From Onchocerca lupi (Eukaryota; Nematoda; Chromadorea; Rhabditida; Onchocercidae), in NCBI GenBank assembly GCA_028564675.1, contig JAOVVO010000006.1:124001-188000 (forward strand): DNA of 64,000 bases. The letters run 5' to 3'. The notes below the pieces were generated by a model that was given only the letters and a program-made list of their open reading frames with translations, was not told where the DNA came from and searched no databases. Positions 52,201-64,000 of this stretch are shown in pieces. How positions within the stretch are numbered: the stretch's first letter is position 1; each line of letters begins with the position of its first letter. The position numbers and the translations under genes were made by a program.

Positions 52201-55200
52201 ATCGAAGTTCAATTATTAGTCCTACGGTAGCATTTCTACAATTTCATGGACAGGAAAGCGCTAGAAGGAAATATTCCGCTCATAGGTAATGAATTCAACC
52301 TGGTATATTCTCAATACAAGTTAAGCAGAAAAAAAAGAAAAAAAATATGAAAGAAAGTAAGATGATGATTTAGTAAAGTTCAAAGTTCAAGTATGCATTT
52401 TTTTTTTCTTTTTTTTAGTTATGTTTCCAGCAAAAATACTCAATGTGATGAGCATAATGTGCCAACTATCCATAATGAACGATCATCAGGTGAAATGTCA
52501 ACAAGTTCTTGTCTTTTAATGGAAGGTTAAGCTTGGCTGTTTATTTTAAATATTTTTTATGATATTTCGTTTGGTCTTGAAGTGATAATAATGATAACAT
52601 TGATAGTAAAAATTGCTAATCTATGGATTTTTTTTTTTTAACGAAAAAGTTAATTTCATTTATAAGTTCCTAAGTTCAAAGTTATGGGATTTTTTCTTTT
52701 TTTTTAGGTCATCAATCAGTTGAAGGTTTGATGCTAAGAGGGATTGATCCATCGTCAACTTCGACATCAAAGCAAAAGATTCGACGACAAGCACAACAAC
52801 AAATTTCGTTATCAATCGGAACATTCTATTCTACACCAATTGTCAAATATTGGCTTTCTCTTGTTTTTCGACTCATTCATATCGTTTTATTCGCATATAC
52901 GGTTTGTGTAAAAAGATTACTTTCAAAAAATATTTTCATCATTGCCATCAGAATTTTCGAATTTTTAATTCTGCACAAATTTTCTTCTCTTGCACGTAAA
53001 TAGTAATTGCATATTTTTTTGAGGATTGTTTTTAAAATTATCACGGACATATTTACGCATGGAATGTAAATCATTGCCTTTTTTTTTTTTTGATTCTTAT
53101 GATTCAGTTTTATTTAAAGCAATCTCTTATGAGAGTTTTGTGTTCTTATAATTTAATGAATTCTAAAATTATCATAGTTATTCTGATTGATTAGCTTAAA
53201 ATTTATGAAATCAGATATCACTACCTGGCTGTGGATCGCTCATTTTGGAAACTTTAATATGGCTTTGGACATTTTTTTCGCTTATTGAATCAATTTGGGT
53301 TTTTTCAAATCGTATTCAACGAGCACCTTTACGCCAGATATGATTTATTCAAATTAAAATTTAGATAAGAATTTCGAATTAAAAAAAAAAAACCTTTTTT
53401 TTTTAAGATAATTGAATAACCAAGTTATTATGTAAATGGCAATGCGTCAAAAATGTCAAAATGTTGCTTCGTAATTGAATAATTAAATAATGCATAAAAG
53501 AATTGAAAAAATTAAAAAAATTTTCAGCTTCGTTGGCGTTTTTTTGATATTATTGTGATAGCATTGTTTCTTCTAATTATACTCATTTTGAAAGTGCTTT
53601 CTTCAGCAATTTCTATCAATTCTATGGTTTGCTTTTTTTTTTTTTTTTTTTTAACTTTTCATTTTTGATACAAATGCACTAAAACAGAATCTTTCATTTA
53701 AGCATATTGAAACAGAATCTTTTATTTAGGTACACTGAAACAAAATCATATTAGCTGTACCATCAAAATTTCTAACATCTAGCAATTTTTAAATTTTGAG
53801 CTGAAAATTTTTGAAATAATCTTGGAGAACTTATTTAATATACAGTTTTATACGAAGTTTGCAATCTATAATTGATGTGAAATTTTTGAGAAGTTTCCTT
53901 TTAAAAAAGACGGTTTTTGGTTACCTGAAAAATAAGCTTTATAACTTAAGATTCTATGACTACTAGTTTCGAAGATATTTGGAGGAACATGAATTTAGGA
54001 ATTGTCAAATGCGAAAATTAATGACAGATGGGTAATTGGGTTTTGAGTGTTAAGGATTCGTGAAATTTGTTGATAATTGTGTGGAATTTCATTAAAATTC
54101 TCAAATTCAGCCGTTTCATCCATCGTATGCGACTCGAATCTCATCAGCATTTTTGTTACTTTATTTATGTTATTCAACATTATTTTATTTTGTCCCATTA
54201 TCGCAAACATTTGGTGCATTTGTCGTACGAGTTAAACTTATGATTATCAGGGATTTTTTCAATTTTTTGATACTCATTGCTTTAATCATCGGAAGGTTTG
54301 TAACAAATTAATTATCTTTGTAAAATTATTTTAATCAATTTATCACTTGTAACAAAATTTGCAAAGATAATAATAGTTTTCACTAATTACTAATTACAAG
54401 AGATATGATTATTGCTAAGATAAAACGAGTAATCCAGACTAATGCCAACGGTTTGAGTAATTAGTATAAAAAATCGATTAATTAAAAGGGAAAAAAAAGA
54501 TTATTGGATAATAAACTTACTAAAAATAGTGGTAGTTTTACTGATTATGAAATATATTATCGTTGAAGTAAGGATAATATAGGCAATGTTAACAATTTGA
54601 ATAATTAGTGTAAAAAAAAAAAAGAAATTGTTACTAGAATTTTTTGTATTTTCCAAAAAATAATTATTATTCATTAAAATTACAAACAATATTCTTTTAT
54701 TGTTTTATAAAAAAAAAGTTTCAAAAATTTCAGTAGTGCGATAGCAGTTCGTTCGTTATTGTATCCCGATCAAGCTTTAACTTGGCTGTTAATTTCAAAA
54801 GCATTTTCTTGGGCTTGGCTCTCATTATTTCAAATTCAATACGACGGTAATCTATTTCTGTTCCGGTTTTTGTTCGGAAATGATGATGATAATTTTAATT
54901 TTTATAATTCAAAATATATGTGTACTTAATTAAAAGTACACATGTTTATATGTTAATTGGCACTTAATTTCTCATCAATTAGAGCTTCTATCAATTACCA
55001 ATTGTTTATCAACCTATCAAATTCGTCTATCAATTATCAATCATTAAAATTCAAACTATAAAGAAAAATCCCGAAATGCGGATAATTATCGAACTAAAAA
55101 CATCATTTAATTTTTTGATATTGAAGATTCAAGCTTACGTATGATTTTGAAATAATACCATAATGTTTCATAGAATTTTCTCGTGATTAGAAAATTTTCT

Positions 55201-58200
55201 TTGCAGAACTTCAAGAATCAGAATATTGTAAGAAAACGTATCTCGGTGATTATCATAATCGTGATCGTTGTGTAGCAATTGGTGGTTTTGGTGATTATAA
55301 CTGTCCAAGTCAAAATTGGATCGGACATTTAGCAGTATTGGAATACTTTATTATTTTAAAACTAATCTGTTGGCCAATTCTTTTTGCGCTTTTCTCAAAA
55401 ACAGCCAAAGAAGTAGATAATGAAGCAGATCGAATTTGGAAATATCAACTTTATTCATTGGTTGAAGATTTGAGGTTTGCATTGACTTTCATTGTTTTCA
55501 GTCTAATTCTTAATAATGTCAGTATTGACCGATAAATTGTCATTCCATATTCGAAATTTTTAGAGCCTAAAGTATTCAAGATACTTCTTAACAAAATGAG
55601 GCATCAATTTTGTCTAGGCTATTCGTCAAATCTTACTAAATCTCATATTTAAGGTGACATCTAAGATTTCATATTATATGACATAATTTCGAATGTATAA
55701 AAAGTTAAGATAGTTTAAAATACCACTTTTAACTTTTTGTTACTTATTTAATCTAAATTTTATTATATATATAATAAATCAGGTTTCGTCCTCCATTACC
55801 GCCACCACTTACACCGATCTTTTTTCTTGGTGCCTCCTGTTGTCGACATTATGATTGTTTCCTTAGCTCGTGTCATAATTCAAATATGATCAATTTGGAT
55901 CACCCAGATGTTGTTCACAATCAACAGATTTTAAAATTATACAACGATACAAATCGATTTGCTAGTACGAATAGAAATATGTTCTCAACTGAATGTATAT
56001 TTATGGATTCTCAATTTAGGGTAAATTTTGATAATTTCACTAATTGATTTTCCATCATTCCGCAAATGTTCCAATAGCTATTTCTATGTTTTTGAATGGC
56101 TGTAAAGCTCAAAATTTTACTATTTTAAAATTGTATCTTTGATTTTTCTTGATATTAAAAGAATCTTGCATTATTGCTTCCTCACTTTGTTTACGAAGAA
56201 TCCTGCACTTTTGTAAACAAAATTTTCTTTACAACTTTGTATCAATTTATTTACACAAGCGCTTTTCTATTAATAATATAAAATTATAGAAGAGTCAAGC
56301 TTTCTGTACATTTAGACGAAATCTGTTAATCTATGGAATGAAGTTGCGATCAAATTGACAGATTCTGATGTCAATTTTAAAAACGACACTGGAAATCGTC
56401 AGTTGCAAGAACAAATACGATTATTGACCGTATCACAGTATTTCTCGATGACTTCTAAAAGTATGATTATCGCTTAAGAATCTGTTTTTTTCATACTATA
56501 ACCATGATATCATCATATATTTCGAAGTTTTTTTAATCGAATTTAATGAATACTAACTAACTATTTTATAATGTCGAAAAAAAAAATTATATTTTTTGAA
56601 AAGAAATAAATCGTATTTAAAAATTATATTTTGTAGATGTAAGTGATATTAATTAAAGTTTTATGAGAATTAATTCTACCATATTGTCCGAAAAAATTTT
56701 ATCTAAAATTTTTATAAATTATATTTTATAGATACAAATGATACCTGGAATAATTCATCCAGAACTATACCATATGATCGAGCATCAAATATTTGGAAAT
56801 TAATGGTTGCTGAAAAATATCAACCTTATCATATATTAATATCTAATTATTGTCCACCATTTTACTGCAAACCTGCTGATGATTTTCCAAATGATCTGCA
56901 GAAATATGTCGATGTTTCAACACCTGAAGTAAGTAACAAGTTAGAAGTTTACCTAGATTAATTAGCTAATTAAACGACTAATTAATATGAGAACTAACAA
57001 AATGACTAATTGTATCCTAAGTTTACAAATGAAATTAGGACAAAACTAATCTATTTTTGAAACCCGTATTTTTTTTTATTTTATAAGAAATATTTCATCT
57101 GAAATTTAATGAAATCATAACTTAAATTTCAGAACTTGATTTTGCTCCGAAAATACTGGAAACAATGGCAGCAAAATAAAATGCTAGAATTATTTGTACT
57201 TCCATTACCGTTCACCGTTGATGCATCCGGTTTACCTATGAATCCGAATGGTCGGCAAGGTATTGCTGGACGTGGAAATCATCTGAAGTTTGGCGTCAAC
57301 TTACTGCGTGTTTACGTTTTAATACGAAAAACGAGTAAAAATCAATTGATGGTATTTAATTTCAAGTTTCTTGACGTTAAATTTGTATTTTAATTGATAG
57401 TTCTTATTTGTGTTCCGGACAATGTCGTTTGTAAATGTCATTCGTTTTAGAAAAAATTCATTAGATCGTTTTACCTACATAATTGTTTAATTTCTAATTA
57501 CTGTATATTGGATATAATTCTTAGTTTTAATTTGATAAAATTTAGATTTTACTAGAAGAAAAAACATTTCCAACTCGATGGCAATTAAGTAAAGGACGTT
57601 TTGACGACGAACTTCAACTAATTTTGCGAAATAATCAATTCAACGATTCAGATATTCACGTAAGCAAAAAAAATAAAGAAAAACTTCATTTTTTAATTAA
57701 ATAAAAACATGAATTTTTAAATTATTAAAAAATTTCAAAAAAATTATATTTCAACATAATTTTTCCCTCTCGCATGGTAGAGAATTGTATGCAACAGTAA
57801 TAACTTTTTGGGTGGATAAAATTATTCAGCATGTTCAAAAAAGACTTATTTCTCAAGTTGATGTTGAAAATGATATTTGTTTTATATTAAAAAAGAAAAA
57901 AAAATTGTTAATACGAATACTTCCTTCTATATTCTTGTCGTTGCAGTATACAATTAAAAATTTTTTCAAAATTAAATTTCTATGATGATTTTTTTGTTTA
58001 CTGATGAAAATTCTAGCTCATTCGAAGTAAAACATTTGACATCTTTTTCGAGAGTTTACTTCCAAAAATCGCAATAAAATTTTAAAAAGTTCTATGCTGA
58101 TTCGATAGAATGGCTAATTTGCTGTAGATCTTCTTGTTTTTATCTTGTGAGAATTCTTGTCTAGGTTGGGACTGATAGATTCAAATTCGAACTTAAACTT

Positions 58201-59684
58201 GTTTCTTGTATTTGTGATAGCCAAATAGCCAAGTTTCACCGAGTAGTGAATTTCATAATATTTATTGGTAAATCAGTCGATAAGTTAATTAGAAAAATTA
58301 CGTCTGGTTAACAAAAATGAATTATTACATAACAAGTCCTTACTTGGAATCATATAAAATGGACTACTAGAAGCCTAACTATTAGATCTTTAATGAAACT
58401 CCGTTATTTGCAGTTTATCAAACTTTTTCTTAAAATATCGGCAAAGCTTATAAATTGAGGCTTTTAATTAATCATCACTCTAATTAATGAGAAGCTTTAA
58501 AAGCTTACCGAAATTCAACGTCACGCCATGGCATGCTTCGCGTAACTTCGTGTAAGATACAATCAAAAATTCAAAATGTACACAAAACTTTTCCGTTTTT
58601 TTATTCCTTTACATACTTACTTTTCTTATCCAAAATGGTGTAATTTTTTTCGCTATTTTTCGAAGTTTTTCAAAAAAAAAAAAAATTCTAGAAATTGTGC
58701 TATAATTTGATATTAGTAGTAAAATTTATCTTTTTTCAATTATCTAACTTCCGATTTACTTTTGAATAAATTTAATATAGGCATTAAAATACAGGTGATA
58801 GAAGAAATATCGTAATGAAATTTGAATTTTTTTTTTTACCTGTCTAATTCGTAATTTACTTTGGGATAAATTTAATGTAGATAATGTAAAATATAGATAA
58901 TTTTGAAAAAAAAGTAGCACAGTGAAATTTGGTTAATATATGCAAGCAGTCTTATTTATTGAAAATATTGCAGGTCTTTTGCAATCAGAATCTATTAAAT
59001 ATTGGTGAAACAAACAATGGTGTAGCACACGTGAAACGTGTACCGGTAGTAGATGTACGTGATACGGATAATGCATGGATGGAGCATGATATTTGGGCGG
59101 TTTTTCTTGGGTATATTTTTCTGGCACTTTTTTTTTTAAATTAGAATTTCATTTTTTGGATTACATCGCAGAAACGATCACAGATACTGTATGAAATCTC
59201 AGATACTATATAAGATCTTAGATACTGTATGATTAATTTTCCACTCTCCTGCACTATCGTTGATATTAAGCTTATCTATTTCAGAATAATTAGTGTAATT
59301 TCTCACTCATCTATTTAAAAAATAAAATTATCGACTATTCATTACTAGAAAAGATAGGAATAAATATTATGAAATTTTCGATTCGAAAATTCATAATTAT
59401 ACTTGACAATTCACCTGATAATTTTATTTGGGAAGAAATATTCAAATTCCCATTTTCTATGAACTCCTCTTTGTAAATACATGGTTTTTCAATTCATTTA
59501 CTGGAAATTTCAAACTGTATTGAAGATTTTCAGATCACAAATTCCTGAAACATTATCATTATCCGGAACAATGAAATGGCGTAATTGTAATGAGAATATT
59601 TTATCGATCCGTGATCAAGAATATCTCAATAATGCTTTAGATTTCTTTACCGATATTAACAATATAAAATCACATGATATTTGA
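46202..59684 (+). CDS. TRPM channel with C-terminal NUDT9-homology domain (TRPM2-like)
   Basis: Exons: 46202-46465, 47543-47674, 47847-48048, 48256-48434, 48640-48870, 49573-49722, 50002-50139, 50311-50409, 50520-50729, 51444-51620, 51757-51831, 52080-52285, 52419-52525, 52708-52901, 53215-53337, 53528-53626, 54111-54295, 54734-54846, 55207-55474, 55783-56020, 56316-56460, 56732-56928, 57133-57351, 57546-57659, 58974-59110, 59534-59684 (4353 nt, 1450 aa). TRPM proteins are tetrameric cation channels. In order: SLOG/MHR domain (IIISLISDG; WLVISGEARDP; PVPVALFCGN; CGIPVIIIQDGSELC), MHR3/4 repeats, six membrane helices, pore (LSLFQIQYDE, about 953-962), TRP helix (DRIWKYQLYSLVED, then RPPLPPPLTPI), a short coiled stretch, and a NUDT9-like domain from about 1180 (NPNGRQGIAGRG about 1281; DTDNAWME about 1385; MKWRNCNENILSI). 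The Nudix box is degenerate. The donor after 53337 reads ATATGA, not GTATGA. Confidence 0.88.
48860..49370. repeat. Minisatellite of splice-donor-like units in a TRPM intron
   Basis: About nine degenerate units of roughly 40-60 bp follow the donor at 48870/48871. The unit resembles the exon end plus donor, TTGAACAG/GTAATTTTC, followed by ATTATTGATTTTTATACTTA. It appears to have been amplified from the exon-intron junction itself. Confidence 0.7.
50784..51183. repeat. Long inverted repeat in a TRPM intron
   Basis: Left arm about 50784-50945 and right arm about 51030-51183 are imperfect inverted copies of about 155-160 bp. Paired landmarks are CTAATTAAGGATT / AATCCTTAATTAG, TTAAGCAGACA / TGTCTGCTTAA, and GGCAGCAAACTAAAA / TTTTAGTTTGCTGC. 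Partial extra copies of the right arm continue to about 51345. The transcript would fold into a long duplex. Confidence 0.8.
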
Positions 59685-61505
59685 CTTTCATAGGTTCATC
59701 TTGTTTACAAAATAAGTCATGGCCAGCTAATGTGATAAAAGAATTTTTCTTGAATAGATGCACTAAACTATGTAGGACAACAGTCTTTGAAATTTGAAAC
59801 TACGGCCTGAAATTTTAAATTATATCGTTCTTTGTTCAACAGTAATCAATATTCGATAATGCATCTATAGTTTCTTATAATTAATAGAATCTTGAATTTT
59901 TTGTGTGTGGTAATGAAATGAAAATTTGAATTTTTCAAAATTTAACACAATATATGTCTTTTATCATAATAAAATGAAAATTTAAATTTCAAAAAATTAG
60001 TTATATATTTTTTTAAGTTAAAAAAAAGTGCAAAATCGAACTTTCAAATTTTATGGAATGCTTTTCTAAAATGTTGACATAGTGAAGCTAATGATGGCTG
60101 AAAAATATCTCCTCAATTTTACTAGAAATTCATTTTCTTTTATATATATATATATATATGAAAAAAAGGAAATTCTACAGCCTTTACGAAAATTCATTCA
60201 GGAAAATTTTATATAGTAATTATGAAATTAGATGGCAAAAAAAAAAAAGAAAAAAAGAAAGGATCTTCGACTCATTTATAAATATAAATTTATACAGTTA
60301 AGTTATATTTATTAGTTCTTTCTTTTTTCTTTTAATTCTATTCATTTCATAAATAGCATTATTTGCTTAATTTTTTTATATTATTTCGATTTTTATAATA
60401 TTTTTGAGACAAAAAATTCCGGCAAATATCGAACAAATATAAGTAAATCCATGTCATTTATCAATATCAAATCATTCATCCTTATTAAAGCACATCAGCT
60501 TTTAAGTAGTTGAAACATCCTAGTTTTAAAATTAGTAATTCTTTAATGGAAATTTTAAATTTCATCATCCATCATCCGGTTCAGTTATTCCAATTGAAGG
60601 AAAATCTGGTAATTTTGATCGTATTTTATTGAACAATTATCTTGAAAAGTTTGCAATAATACGTCAAATGATACGTGTTAAGTCATGCATGCATGTTGAC
60701 GACATATTTGCCAGAGATTATAGGCCAAGGATTTGAGCCCTAAACCTAAGCTTTCAGGCCTTTAAAAAAAAAAAAAAAATCGATATATTGATGGAGATGG
60801 ACATTGTGAGTGAAATCATTAGTAGAAGCTGAGGGGCATTTTATCGATTAAGCATTTTCAGGGAATCGTCGCGGAAGGAATGAAAAATTCGAATGAAAAA
60901 AAAAATTTTTTTTCCATTTCAAGCTTCCTCTTTAAGTAAAAATTTTCATTTATTCTTTTCATCTTTATATAATTGAAGTGTGGGCACTTCAGAATCTTTT
61001 CCTTCTGATGGATTATGGTAGTTCGGATTCTTAAAATTTAAAGTTTGTCTGAAAAATGAAGTATCTTTACTTTCTCCTTAATTGTACTTCAATTAGGTGA
61101 ATATTTTGTACTAGATTATGGCTCTTCAACGAAATACATTCCACTTGCCAAGTTTCCATTTTAGCCAAGTGCTGCAATTTTAAGTTTTACTTTTTTTTTT
61201 GTTTTCATTTAGGCTAATTATTGTGCCGTTTCCGTAAAATTTGCATTCATTTTTTCGTCGAAAAATAAGCTGCTTTTTGAACTTAATGAGATTTTATATC
61301 CGACACTTTTTTAATCTTACTTTATAGGATTCGGAAGCTGTTTTTTAATCTCAAACGAATTTCAAATTAAATTTTATTTTATTTTTTATCTTATTTATTG
61401 TGCATATTGATTGGCCGAATTTTTCACAACTTACGTAGTATGCGTAAATTACGTGAAATAATATTTATGGAATTCTACTAGCAACGTTAAGCATTTTTTA
61501 TATTA
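59685..61505. other. 3' untranslated/intergenic
   Basis: AT-rich DNA after the TRPM stop. A possible AATAAA polyadenylation signal lies near 59970. A (TA)n tract lies near 60141-60160. No other gene is recognised. Confidence 0.45.
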
Positions 61506-61517
61506 AATTTTTTCAGA

Positions 61518-61660
61518 CCCTACTTTTTGCTTGAGAAGGAAAAAATTATTTTAAACAAATAATTATGGCACCTGTAGGAAGTGCAATATATGTGAAATTC
61601 GAACCAGAATTGGAAATTAAAAACCCGATTGGAAAACTTAATATTTTAAATTATCGAATT
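61518..61660 (+). other. Possible 5' exon of a following gene
   Basis: A good acceptor-like AAATTTTTTCAG ends at 61517. 47 nt later an ATG (61565) opens MAPVGSAIYVKFEPELEIKN with balanced codon use, unlike the surrounding AT-rich noise. No clear donor follows, and the next exons are not visible before the window ends. I do not recognise the product. Confidence 0.25.
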
Positions 61661-61759
61661 TTGACAAATTTTAATCATTATTGGATTGTTGATACTTTGT
61701 GCAAATTTACTGTTTCAAAATTTTTAATCGTTTTTCTTTTTTTTTTAATTAAATTGTAA

Positions 61760-64000
61760 TTTTTGATTTCATCAATATACTTCGTCAAAATTATTCCCTT
61801 GATAGTTGTATTACTAATATAAGTAATGAGAAAAATTACTGTGAAAGTATTGGAGAATTAAAATTAAACGATATTTTACGAAAATTTTTATTAATAACAT
61901 TTTACTGGCATATCGGCTAGGCTAAAATTTTATGAAATTTTCGATATTCTCAGGCTAGCTATTTGGCTCATTTGTCCATCAAATGCTGGAACTTGTGCAA
62001 TTCTCTTGAGAAATCTTCCGATGCATTCATTCTGGCTGTAGGAATGGAAACAAATCTTATCTGATATCAATTTTTAGTTGAACAATCCATGGCCTATCTT
62101 TTGGAGCCTATGATTAGGCCCTTTTTTCTCGCAAACACTGTTTATTTGCCTAAATATATCACCAAATTTTGAAATGTAAAAATAAAATCAAAATTTGAAT
62201 TTATAATTTTATACTTCATAATATTTTACCATAAGCATATTAAAATCAGACGAATGAATGCGTAATGCGTTAGATGTTATTCAAATCTGTAAAGTTAGTT
62301 GAAATCACACATCTTGAATCTTTTTGCTTATTAACGAATTCTAAATTAAGATTGAAAATTAAATTTATATTATTTTAAATTAAATTTATATTATTCAAAT
62401 CAGTAAAATTAACTTTAAGTACGTTTTGAATCTTCCTGCTTATTGAATTCTGAATCAGAATTATTTGGAAGGAAAAGAAAAATGCGACATTATTTCTTTT
62501 TTTCAAAAAAAAAAAAAAAAAAAAAGAAAAAGATTTAAATTAAAAAAAGAAAAATTAGAAAATATATATATAATATATATATTTAAAAAAGATGATAATA
62601 AAGCTTTTAAAACCCTCTTTCGGAATATCCAGGAATCTATACAGACTATATTAAAACAATAATAAGAATCACAACCTACTTATTATGTACTCACCAATGT
62701 CAAGTATTCTTAAAATTTTGAATTTAATTTTATTTAAAAAAAAATTTTTTTTTTTAATTATTTTTTTCCTCTTTTTGAATTTCATTTTTTTCATTTTTTA
62801 TTTTTTTTATTTTTCCTCTTTTTGAAAATCAATCGTTAGATGGATAAATGTGTATTTTCAACTTGCAACTTTTTAATGAAAGTAATTCCGCATAACAAGC
62901 ATCTATCTTAACTGACGGAATAAGAAAATTTTAGTTTGAATTAAATTTATATAAGCTTAAAATTTTTCTGAATAAACTTTCAATATTTTAACGAATAGCG
63001 CAAAGGTTTGACATTGTTTTCTGATTTTTTTCTTTAAAAAAAAAAAAAAAAAAAAAATTAATTGTTGATTCTCATTGGTTGAGTTTGTAAATTTTAAAAA
63101 CTATTGAAATATTGATTAGGAGTGTGAAATTTACCTTAGAAAGGTGAAAGCATATCGATTAATCGTTAAATGCTTATATGATGATGTATTTATTATCAGT
63201 GGAAATTTTTCAAAAAAAAAAAAAATTGAATTTAAAGCAGAAAAAATTTCAAAATTTTCAAAGAAAACTAGAAAAATTTCAAATTTTATGCAATATCTTA
63301 AATAAAAGAAATGAATTAATTATTGATCATTTATTTCAATATTTATTTATTTTTGTAAACAAATTTTGATGACAGTTTAATCCTTAAAGAAAAAAAGTAC
63401 ATAATTTGGTTTATATATCGATTATTCCATTCCTAAAGTAATTTAAAAATTTTTTTCTCTCTATTTCTTCCAATGAAAAATTGCTCATTTATCCATTTAT
63501 TCTTTATTCAGCTGCTACACAATCGATTTGGCTGCTTTTTTCAAGCCTTAATTGGTGGAAGCAGTCAAATCGATTACTGCCAATTGAATTATTGCAAATA
63601 TGTTGGATTAATTAGAATCAGTTAGACTATGCTTTTACTACTATTGATTGTTTTATTTCTTACTTTTAAAATTTCAGTCAAAATTGACATATTTCTAGGT
63701 TATTTTAATTAAAATTGACATATTTCGGGAAGATGTGAAAATTGAGCCTAAACTTTGAAACGATTTCGATTAGAGTTTTGAATATATGGCCTGGTTAATA
63801 TGGCATAGCTAGAGGTGCTTTTTATCTTTTTTTTCCAAACATCTAGTATTCTACTATTTTTTTTGATATTTTGAAGCATTTACTGAACTTTTCAAGAAAA
63901 AAAAAAAAAAGATCGAAAAAATGACACGTTCAGACTGATAACTATTATCAATTCAAATTTTTGCTGATCAATTAATTTTGTACAATTTCATTCGGCATTT
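61760..64000. other. AT-rich intergenic, nothing recognised
   Basis: Long A and T runs dominate (for example 62506-62525 and 63037-63058). Lysine-rich reading frames here are translations of poly-A and are not credible genes. Confidence 0.5.

Noticed and set aside
62465..63369. Lysine-rich frames near the right edge
   Set aside because: Produced by A homopolymers; no acceptors, domains or codon bias.

Overview
The window looks like nuclear DNA of a parasitic nematode, most likely a filarial worm (Onchocercidae). It is very AT-rich. Genes are split into many short exons by small introns with nematode-type TTTCAG acceptors, and several start codons lie just after an acceptor-like site, as expected for spliced-leader trans-splicing. 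A degraded Helitron is interrupted by DNA that encodes an alphaproteobacterial-type cytochrome c1, as expected for a Wolbachia-to-nucleus transfer. The species cannot be fixed from sequence alone. All exon models were assembled by hand, and each complete model gives one open frame with consistent splice phases.

Layout. 1-2040: an anonymous repeat and a helicase-half Helitron fragment. 3600-9865 (-): a CUL1-like cullin (copy A, 811 aa) whose normal first exon is replaced by a signal-peptide exon. 10050-14740: a second copy of the same repeat and a second Helitron fragment, split by about 790 bp of Wolbachia-like DNA. 15576-17963 (-): an STK16-type kinase. 18932-22507 (-): a collagen galactosyltransferase ending in KDEL. 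23984-29787 (-): the conventional CUL1 (copy B, 802 aa), paralogous to copy A exon by exon. 29814-34784: gene-free DNA between divergent genes. 34785-37851 (+): an RS-rich protein with C2H2 and Nab2/ZC3H14-type CCCH zinc fingers. 39365-39880: an array of TGATAAG sites. 39984-43342 (+): a gamma/delta-type sarcoglycan. 46202-59684 (+): a 26-exon TRPM channel with a C-terminal NUDT9-homology domain, as in TRPM2, whose Nudix box is degenerate. 59685-64000: mostly empty, with one possible 5' exon of a following gene.

The two most notable items are the TRPM2-like channel, a probable ADP-ribose-sensing channel with an unusual pore and one broken splice donor, and the CUL1 duplication. Copy A lies between two Helitron fragments, lost its ancestral start codon and acceptor, gained a new acceptor and a secretory leader exon, and shares a near-identical gene-conversion tract with copy B. 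The genes do not form a pathway. The closest link is COLGALT acting on collagens in the ER and the sarcoglycan at the muscle membrane, which is not evidence of joint function.
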